A stretch of DNA of 64,000 nt, from positions 5,766,001 through 5,830,000 of the forward strand of contig CM082593.2 in the NCBI GenBank assembly GCA_040954595.2, read 5' to 3'. Within the stretch, counting starts at the first letter, position 1; each line of letters opens with the position of its first letter. The notes under the pieces are model-generated. The model had not been told where the DNA came from, searched no databases, and saw only the letters and a program-made list of their open reading frames with translations. This document shows, piece by piece, positions 61,301 to 64,000 of this stretch. The stretch is from Balanoglossus misakiensis. Lineage: Eukaryota > Hemichordata. A program made the position numbers and the translations under genes.

Positions 61301-64000
61301 ACCGCAGCACACCACATTAATGTTTGTCAGATTAACGATACGGTCAACTGAACTTTCCACAAATCACTACACATGAAAAACTAATACAGAATCAGTTCTC
61401 ATCGTTTCAAAAATGAAAACTGTGATACGTCGCCGCGGGGGACACCGTTACCATGCCGACATCAATACCATCACCACGGTGACATCCACACATGATAATC
61501 AAGTCTTTTATACATGAATCAAATCTACAGGGATCCTGGGTTGGTTCTGCATCGCTCCCAGCATGCATTGCACTTGTAATCTTTTCATCAAAATGCTATG
61601 AATGTCAAAAGAGTAGAGATAAATTCCCAAGTATTACAAATATTTGAACAATGTGTAGGTGACGACTCAATACAGTGCGGTCGGAATACCTTCCGTGTAT
61701 GCAAATTGTAATGGAAAAGTCATGTATGATATTGTCATCACAACACGTTTATCAAACGATCAATTTCTGGCATTTACAGCACTTTTCTGTCATGTTACTT
61801 AAAGAAATGACACCTTTCCCCGGTCATGTTAAGGAAATTACTGCTTTCATAAAAGCACTTAAGTACCGAATGATATAGAATAATGCTGAACATTACTGCC
61901 ACTGCCACAACTGAGCAAGTGATGTTTATTTCTCTGCAAGAAACATCCAAACCCATTTTAAAACATTTTCATCAGTCTCTCTACTGAGACTGAGAGACTT
62001 TTTTGTAATCAGGATGATAGACTGACAATTTACATTAACATGTGGACATTTCCCAATGGACTACGCTGATAACAGCATTTTGTAACAAGTTGGTACACAT
62101 TTCGTGAATTGGCAGTTAAGTATACGAGGCATACTGAACGTGAAATACATCATTGCATGTTGTTGTTTTCTACTCTGGCGGTTGAAAATTCCTATATATG
62201 TGCGTCTGTTATAGCAGCTTAGCAATGTATTTAATCAAAGTCTTAACACCGTACATGGCTATCTTCTAGTAACTAATCACCACCCACTTGACTTTCTGGG
62301 TCACCTTTAGATTCAAAAACATGTAATCGGCCTCCACGTTGGATCCTGCTACAAGGCCAAACGTGAAAAGCTTCTCAAGAACGCTGCGACGAGCACCAAT
62401 CACGGTCCATTCAAACCTCACAATGAAATGTAATGCACCCCATTTACGCATCTCCTTCGGAAGCTCTGAACAGCATGACCCCTTTCCTGCTTAGTCAGCG
62501 CATACTCTGCCCTACCACAATCGGTGGACGGACACCAACAGTAGCTGCCTGGCAGGGAGGATCATTTCACACTTCGCTGACTGCAAAAGAACACACGCAA
62601 ATAGCCGGGTCACGGCAATACACACAAAGTGCATTACCAGGCGTGCCATACTTTGTGTTCTGAGCTCACGGACCTCTTCAATATTTCATAATGTTATATT
62701 TTATTTCCCCCCGCACCGTGGTGCACCGTCTCAGAAGACAGGTTTCAATCATGTGCAGCCCGAGCTCAAGAGCCAATAAATTGCTTGCTGGGGGAAACTG
62801 GTCAGCGCAAGACACGTCAGAGTTGGGTGATTAGTGTGTGATTAATCGCCTGGGGTTAGGGCAGCACATGAATTTTTTCACACTCAATTCTCAAAGCAGT
62901 GCTCCAGTAAATCAGGGTAAACATCCACATGTTCGGTAGACTAGTGGGATCGGGTTTTTACATAAACGGTCAAGTGCGCAAGTGCTCGCACATTTTTTAT
63001 TTCAGACCTTTAAAAACTTTCACTCTTATATTTCAGTAGAAATTGTTCATTTCATTCACAATGGCATGTTCATATGCACCACGAATGTTTAAAATTGATG
63101 GAAATATTGAATTGCTGCAATGCAGCATCTACATATAAATCCCTAATATGGGAAATGTCACAAACCACAAAGGAATTTATTTATAGCGCAAGGTATACGC
63201 CTCTGTACCATGTAATGTACATATTGTCTCAGAATGAATGAACATTTGCTTCAAATAGGATGCATGCAAAATCGATCAGTTCTTGAATTGAACGTGAAAG
63301 CACCGACATTAACAAATTAGAGCCACATTAGATAGAGTCGTACGTTCCTCCCCTGGAATGGCTTTGAGTAAGTCCAATCATGTGTGCATGAAATATGGTT
63401 GCTGTCGTGCCAGGAACCGTCGAAGAACGTGATCACGTTTTCCTTCCCTGCACCGACGATAAAACTTAACCACAGAGAAAATGCAGCAATATATATATCG
63501 TGGATAATCCCAGAAACGGAATAACCACCTGACAAACAGTCAAACAAATATTTAAAAGCGGACGGGAGAAAATGACATTCTTGCGTCTACTATCAGATTG
63601 ATTTGCTACATATACGTATGTACTAATTTGAATTTATATGAATGGAAATAATCAAGTGCGGAGTATATAAATTGGATCGCCTTGATAAAATCACAAGGGG
63701 ATTTCTTACCTCCGATACAAATGTCATTCATGTAGTTGACATTAACTACCCTAAAATAGTGATATTTTACGAGAATGAAGGCCACATTATTCTGTAAGGA
63801 AATGGCCTGATTTTGATAGCTGAGTACGGGACATGTTAAAAATGTAACCTCAGACATGAAACTATTTAGAATTCATTTTCCCTATAACAAGATGTTTTTT
63901 TCATGCGTCATGAATGAGACGTCATCTCGTTCACAGCAATATTAAACTGTAAATCTTGCCCTAAAAAGAGATGTACTGTCCAGGAACATGTAAGAAGGCT
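49347..64000. other. Upstream hnRNP intron or 5' flank, no gene seen
   Basis: Because the exon at 49346 needs an upstream partner, this 14.6 kb is probably intron. I found no open frame ending in a donor at the required phase (two bases). A donor-like site CGGAG|GTAAG at about 63711 on the minus strand could belong to a 5' UTR exon. A perfect 10-bp hairpin lies at 54637-54663. Otherwise it is AT-rich DNA without repeats I could define. Confidence 0.5.
54637..54663. repeat. Perfect 10-bp hairpin with GGGTTAG
   Basis: GCTAACCCAA (54637-54646) and TTGGGTTAGC (54654-54663) around a 7-nt loop. The 16-mer TGGCCTTGGGTTAGCC here is also present near 40633-40648. Confidence 0.7.

Noticed and set aside
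1-64000. tRNA, rRNA, snRNA or CRISPR-like arrays
   Set aside because: I looked for B-box (GGTTCGAANCC) sequences and regularly spaced repeats and found none convincing; a covariance-model scan would be the decisive test.

Overview
This window is animal nuclear DNA, AT-rich overall. Its coding exons are short, bounded by GT/AG splice sites and separated by introns from a few hundred bases to many kilobases. Four protein-coding genes can be rebuilt exon by exon. All four have close human relatives but an unfamiliar neighbourhood. I infer an invertebrate bilaterian, with a deuterostome (hemichordate or lancelet type) or a lophotrochozoan both possible. The sequence alone does not settle the species.

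Layout. 1-18,157 holds no gene I can name. It contains homopolymer and tetranucleotide runs, a 174-bp TTAA-flanked MITE-like element, a pentanucleotide repeat, perfect hairpins, two E-box palindromes beside a GC box, and a few weak exon candidates. 18,960-27,470 is NCOA4 on the minus strand: six coding exons encode 737 aa, with a separate 5' UTR exon and a long 3' UTR. 27,967-29,852 is BLOC1S2 on the minus strand (five exons, 154 aa). 30,041-about 32,045 is RNF181 on the plus strand (six exons, 153 aa). It is divergent from BLOC1S2 across a 188-bp promoter with tandem ETS sites. From about 34,200 to beyond the right edge lies a minus-strand gene for an hnRNP D/AB/Squid-type protein with two RRMs. 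Its eight visible coding exons span 36,290-49,346 and its 5' coding part lies outside the window or was not recognised. 49,347-64,000 looks like its intron or upstream DNA.

Functions. NCOA4 is the autophagy receptor for ferritin. The copy here keeps the four-cysteine iron-sensing motif and the Ile-x7-Trp ferritin-binding motif at human spacing. BLOC1S2 is a subunit of BLOC-1 and BORC, which act in endosome and lysosome biogenesis and positioning, so two lysosome-pathway genes sit head to tail. RNF181 is a RING-H2 E3 ubiquitin ligase. The hnRNP is an RNA-binding splicing and mRNA-turnover factor with a GC-rich alanine/proline tail, in-frame skippable 3' exons and signs of 3' UTR splicing.

CTCF-like motifs in convergent orientation at 18,783 and 31,132 bracket NCOA4, BLOC1S2 and most of RNF181. 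I did not see CRISPR arrays, operons, rRNA, convincing tRNA genes or an intact transposon.
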